64,000 bases of DNA from Candidatus Gallispira edinburgensis (lineage in GTDB: Bacteria > Bacillota > Clostridia > Lachnospirales > CAG-274): NCBI GenBank assembly GCA_904395805.1, contig CAJFNV010000044.1, positions 62,001 to 126,000 of the forward strand. The letters are read 5' to 3'. Below the pieces are notes generated by a model. The model saw only the letters and a list, made by a program, of their open reading frames with translations, searched no databases and was not told the DNA's origin. Both the position numbers and the translations under genes were made by a program. Position 1 is the first letter of the stretch. Every line of letters starts with the position of its first letter. Of this stretch, positions 60,953 through 64,000 are shown piece after piece.

Positions 60953-61534
60953 ATGGATATTATATTAGCATCCGGCTCTCCCAGACGTTCGGATTTAATG
61001 AAGCAGGTAGGACTTGATTTCAGAGTTTCAACATGCAACACAGATGAAAGCTATGACAGCAGCTTAAGCCCTGCCGATATAGTTATGGAATTATCCTTAA
61101 GAAAAGCAGACGCTGTCTTTGACAAGGAAATGCCAGAAAAAGATACGGTAGTTGTGGCTGCCGATACAATAGTTGTCCTCGACAATGAAATTTTAGGCAA
61201 GCCAAAGGACAGAAACGATGCCGTAAGAATGCTTACTGAACTTTCAGGCAGAAAGCATCAGGTGTATACAGGTGTTGCCCTTTACTATTATGTTGGAGGC
61301 AGAGTTTTTATTGAAAATTTTGCAGACTGTGCAGATGTCTATTTCAGAGAATTGTCACAGGACATGATAAATGAGTATGTGGATAGCTGGGAACCTATGG
61401 ATAAGGCAGGCGCATATGGCATACAGGGGCTTGGTGCAGTTCTTGTTGATAAAATAGACGGAGATTATTACACAATAGTAGGTATCCCTATTTCAAAGGT
61501 ATATCACTCAATCAGAACCAATTCAAAAAAATAA
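60953..61534 (+). CDS. maf: Maf family nucleotide pyrophosphatase
   Basis: The start is MDIILASGSPRRSDLM, preceded by AGGAGG; an earlier in-frame ATG lies inside DUF4321. The 193-residue protein has the Maf signature ASGSPRR at about 5-11, catalytic VVAADTIVVLDNEILGKPKD at about 67-86 and HQVYTGVAL. Maf hydrolyses non-canonical or pyrimidine nucleoside triphosphates and is linked to septum control. Confidence 0.96.
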   Translation: MDIILASGSPRRSDLMKQVGLDFRVSTCNTDESYDSSLSPADIVMELSLRKADAVFDKEMPEKDTVVVAADTIVVLDNEILGKPKDRNDAVRMLTELSGRKHQVYTGVALYYYVGGRVFIENFADCADVYFRELSQDMINEYVDSWEPMDKAGAYGIQGLGAVLVDKIDGDYYTIVGIPISKVYHSIRTNSKK

Positions 61535-61542
61535 TTTATTAC

Positions 61543-61572
61543 AACGGACCGGGTCTTAGCCCGGTCCGATCT
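61543..61572. terminator. Strong hairpin between maf and cstA
   Basis: CGGACCGGG-TCTTAG-CCCGGTCCG, a 9-bp GC-rich stem, lies between convergent genes. The T tract after it is weak (TCTGC), so termination efficiency is uncertain. Confidence 0.55.
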
Positions 61573-61593
61573 GCTATCAGAATATTTTGTTAT

Positions 61594-63294
61594 TTATTTG
61601 CTTACAGCAGCCGCTTTATTCTTTTTTACTACAGAAATAATGGTTTCAGCCGCAACAAGTATTGAAAGAATAATAAGCACAAGAGAAACAACAGGGATAG
61701 CCTGATTTCCCTCCTTAAGAACCCAGCCCTGATATACACCAAGACAAAGTGCCCAGTTTGACATTATAAACATAAATATTGCCGGAAGCAGAGTAACAAG
61801 CCATACCTTGGAATTTTTTCTTGTACTGTAAAGCCATATTGTTACACCTATAAGCGCAAGGGCAGCCAGCAGCTGATTGGATGCACCAAAGGTATTCCAA
61901 AATGTCTGCCATGCATACTGTACCTGACCGCTTTCATCAGCCTTAGTCTGGAAGATAAAGAAAATCGGAACTCCAACCGTAAGAACAGTACCAAGAATTT
62001 TACCCTTTGTGTCTTTCCAGCCTGTAATCTCTTCAATTATATATCTGCCAAGACGTGTACATACATCAAGTGTATCATATACAAAAGTAGTAAATGCCAT
62101 AAGGCCAAAACTTATACCAAAAGATGCAGGTATGCCTATAAGCTCCATAAAGCTTCCGATGCCTGAAGCATAAATAAAGTTAGGCGCCTTTGTAACCATT
62201 TCATCATCTGAACTTAAAATCATAACGCAAACTATAGAAACAACTGCAACCATACCCTCAAGAAGCATAGCACCGTATCCTACAGGTTTAGCATCTGTTT
62301 CTTTATAAAGCTGTTTACTTGTTGTACCTGACGAAACCAGTGCGTGGAATCCCGAACAGGCTCCGCATGCTATAGTAATAAACAATATAGGGAACAGACT
62401 GTTTGTAGGAGATGGATTATCTGGAAGCTTAAAAGCAGGGAATTCAACCTGATAACCGCCAAAAACCACACCAATTGCTGCTACAACAAGAGCTATGTAA
62501 AGGAAATATCCGCCCAATGCGCCTCTTGGCTGAAGCAGAAGCCACATAGGTACCATAGCTGCTATCAGACAATAAGCAAGTATAAGAACACCCCAAATTT
62601 TTTGAGCCATTACAGGATCTGCCACAGGAAGCTCAACAGGGATATATTTTCCTGCCCATATAGCAATTGCTACAAGGGGAATAAAAATAATTATAGCGAT
62701 TCCTTCTTTAAGCTTTGCATATCTTATAAGCAAGCCCATAATAATAGGCAATATAAGGTACATAATTGATGAGCTTGCTATAGCTGCGCCTGCAACTTCC
62801 TCTCCGTTTTCAAGTGTAACGATTCCCTGGAATGATGTTGCGGTAGTATCGGTAAAAGCTACTATAACATATACTATTGTTATCCATATAAATGCCATAA
62901 AAAGTCCCCATGCTCTCGGAGAAACATAATCTCTTACAACCTCGGAAATTGATTTAGCCTTGTGTCTTATGGATGCAACAAGGGTACCCATATCATGAAC
63001 ACCGCCCACAAAAACCGAACCTATAAGTACCCATACCAAAGCGGGAACCCAACCGAAAAGTATAGCCGCCTGAATAGGGCCTGTAATAGGGCCTGCTGCT
63101 GCAATTGCTGAAAAATGCTGACCCAAAAGCATGCCTTTCTTTGCAGGCACATAATCCACACCGTCATTCATCTCCTGTGAGGGCACCGGATTTTTATCGT
63201 CAAGTTCAAAAACCTTATCCGAAAGGAAACGCCCATAGGTCAGATAACCTATTCCCAGAAACAGAGCACATCCGACTACGATCAATAATACCAT
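61594..63294 (-). CDS. Carbon starvation CstA family transporter
   Basis: The 566-residue protein is nearly all transmembrane (about 15 helices). It begins with the family region GYLTYGRFLSDKVFELDD and DGVDYVPAKKGMLLGQHFSAIAAAGPITGPI at about 47-77. It also has WVLIGSVFVGGVHDMGTLVASIRHKAKSISEVV at about 88-120. CstA proteins take up pyruvate or peptides in other bacteria. It is short-form (about 560 residues) as usual in Clostridia. AGGAGG precedes the ATG, and it is monocistronic. Confidence 0.93.
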   Translation of the reverse strand: MVLLIVVGCALFLGIGYLTYGRFLSDKVFELDDKNPVPSQEMNDGVDYVPAKKGMLLGQHFSAIAAAGPITGPIQAAILFGWVPALVWVLIGSVFVGGVHDMGTLVASIRHKAKSISEVVRDYVSPRAWGLFMAFIWITIVYVIVAFTDTTATSFQGIVTLENGEEVAGAAIASSSIMYLILPIIMGLLIRYAKLKEGIAIIIFIPLVAIAIWAGKYIPVELPVADPVMAQKIWGVLILAYCLIAAMVPMWLLLQPRGALGGYFLYIALVVAAIGVVFGGYQVEFPAFKLPDNPSPTNSLFPILFITIACGACSGFHALVSSGTTSKQLYKETDAKPVGYGAMLLEGMVAVVSIVCVMILSSDDEMVTKAPNFIYASGIGSFMELIGIPASFGISFGLMAFTTFVYDTLDVCTRLGRYIIEEITGWKDTKGKILGTVLTVGVPIFFIFQTKADESGQVQYAWQTFWNTFGASNQLLAALALIGVTIWLYSTRKNSKVWLVTLLPAIFMFIMSNWALCLGVYQGWVLKEGNQAIPVVSLVLIILSILVAAETIISVVKKNKAAAVSK

Positions 63295-63522
63295 AATATA
63301 AAACCTCCTTTATATATAGTGCTGAATTTATTGCTTTTATGTAACGCGGCTGATTTCAAAAGCAAATATTCAGCTATCTTGTTAGATTATAGCAAATACA
63401 ATATAGCATTACAACGTAAAAAATTAACTAAATTTTAATAAAAAATTTATTAAATATTTCGTTTTGCCTGTAATAATAAATAATCCATATTAACAAATAT
63501 AAGGAGAAACCCGGGAAACAGC

Positions 63523-63894
63523 TCATTTCCCTGTATAATATTCACTTGATATTCTATTTGTATCTATAAGTACAGAATTTTGATTTAAAGTGTCAATAAC
63601 TTCATCTGCTATTTGGTATACAGTATTTATATCTGTGTGATCAAAATAACAAATAATTGTATTTTCATTTGTTTTGATGCCTTTTTCATCTGTCCATCTT
63701 CCGTAACCCATCTGAATAGTATACCCATCCAGATACTTTAAACAAATTTCATCAAGTATATCTATTGCCTGTTCAGTAGAAATCAACTGCGTGTATGTGT
63801 CTTTATCATTTGTGCCCACATACATAACATATTGTTCCGTTTCATTGCCCTTCCAGTCAATTTCTGTAACATCACCTGCAAGAGAAAACCGCAC
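63523..63894 (-). CDS. DUF3574-like hypothetical protein, 123 aa
   Basis: It begins at a GTG (an in-frame stop lies six codons upstream); the ribosome site is weak, so the start is doubtful. The central part YVMYVGTNDKDTYTQLIS through LDGYTIQMGYGRWTDEKGIK resembles DUF3574 domains (a ferredoxin-like alpha/beta fold). No signal peptide. It may be the end of a larger gene disturbed near 63900. The 200-base gap to cstA shows only A/T-rich DNA. Confidence 0.55.
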   Translation of the reverse strand: MRFSLAGDVTEIDWKGNETEQYVMYVGTNDKDTYTQLISTEQAIDILDEICLKYLDGYTIQMGYGRWTDEKGIKTNENTIICYFDHTDINTVYQIADEVIDTLNQNSVLIDTNRISSEYYTGK

Positions 63895-63929
63895 AGCTCT
63901 TTGATGAAATTACAGACAAAAGCTAAAAA

Positions 63930-63961
63930 TTTTCCCACTAATTAATACATTAGTGGGAAAA
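63930..63961 (-). terminator. Hairpin with repeated AGTGGGAAAAT units
   Basis: TTTTCCCACTAAT / ATTAGTGGGAAAA is a perfect 13-bp inverted repeat, followed on the minus strand by TTTTTAGC. A further AGTGGGAAAAT copy lies at about 63962-63972. It may terminate a minus-strand gene that lies beyond the window. Confidence 0.5.
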
Positions 63962-64000
63962 TAGTGGGAAAATAAAATAATTTATTTATAAATATATCAG

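Overview
The window is a stretch of low-GC, endospore-forming anaerobic Clostridia chromosome, most like a Lachnospirales or Anaerotignum-type gut organism. The evidence is a clostridial pyruvate:ferredoxin oxidoreductase (nifJ), a Re-type citrate synthase beside an NAD-type isocitrate dehydrogenase, a complete spoVAA-AB-AC-AD-AE operon, spoIIGA-sigE, tRNA-dependent amidation genes (gatCAB with an archaeal-type AspRS behind a T-box), and AT-rich intergenic DNA with TATAAT promoters. Species assignment is an inference; no rRNA or tRNA gene was seen.

Layout. 1-9.3 kb: end of an RNA methyltransferase gene, an RND efflux pair with a divergent TetR regulator, GNAT and tautomerase genes, an SLH-like lipoprotein and a large unknown protein. 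9.6-15.7 kb: highly expressed nifJ, a LysR regulator, and a flavodoxin/aldo-keto reductase pair. 16-23 kb: one minus-strand run reading ylbF, mutS, mutL, a site-2-protease-like gene, scpA, scpB. 23-26 kb: the spoVA operon. 26-29.4 kb: cupin, isocitrate dehydrogenase and Re-citrate synthase (oxidative route from acetyl-CoA and oxaloacetate to 2-oxoglutarate). 29.5-34.5 kb: two small unknown genes, a repeat-rich gap, a secreted surface-type protein followed by a 48-residue ORF, engB, a candidate small RNA and a sensor-only membrane protein. 34.7-39.6 kb: bioY, then a heterodimeric ABC exporter with a TetR regulator and a perfect 30-bp operator palindrome. 39.7-46.2 kb: cell-wall amidase, two-component system, cyclophilin, phosphoesterase, (p)ppGpp synthetase and a small orphan gene. 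46.3-51.6 kb: T-box, aspS, gatC, gatA, gatB. 51.6-54.4 kb: an accessory cluster of a MazG-like remnant, a frameshifted HAD protein, a NUDIX hydrolase and an HTH-PurM fusion. 54.7-64 kb: spoIIGA-sigE, a stalk-domain protein, an MBOAT/SGNH acylation pair, GNAT, DUF4321, maf, cstA and a DUF3574-like gene.

The least ordinary parts are these. First, the HTH-PurM fusion heads an operon of nucleotide-handling enzymes. Second, the site-2-protease-like protein in the mutL-scpA interval has lost both zinc-site motifs. Third, a free-standing C-rich small RNA candidate lies near 33.7 kb. Fourth, a family of short palindromic elements includes two copies bounded by matching TA-ended inverted repeats (MITE-like). 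All assignments come from reading the sequence; no database search was run.
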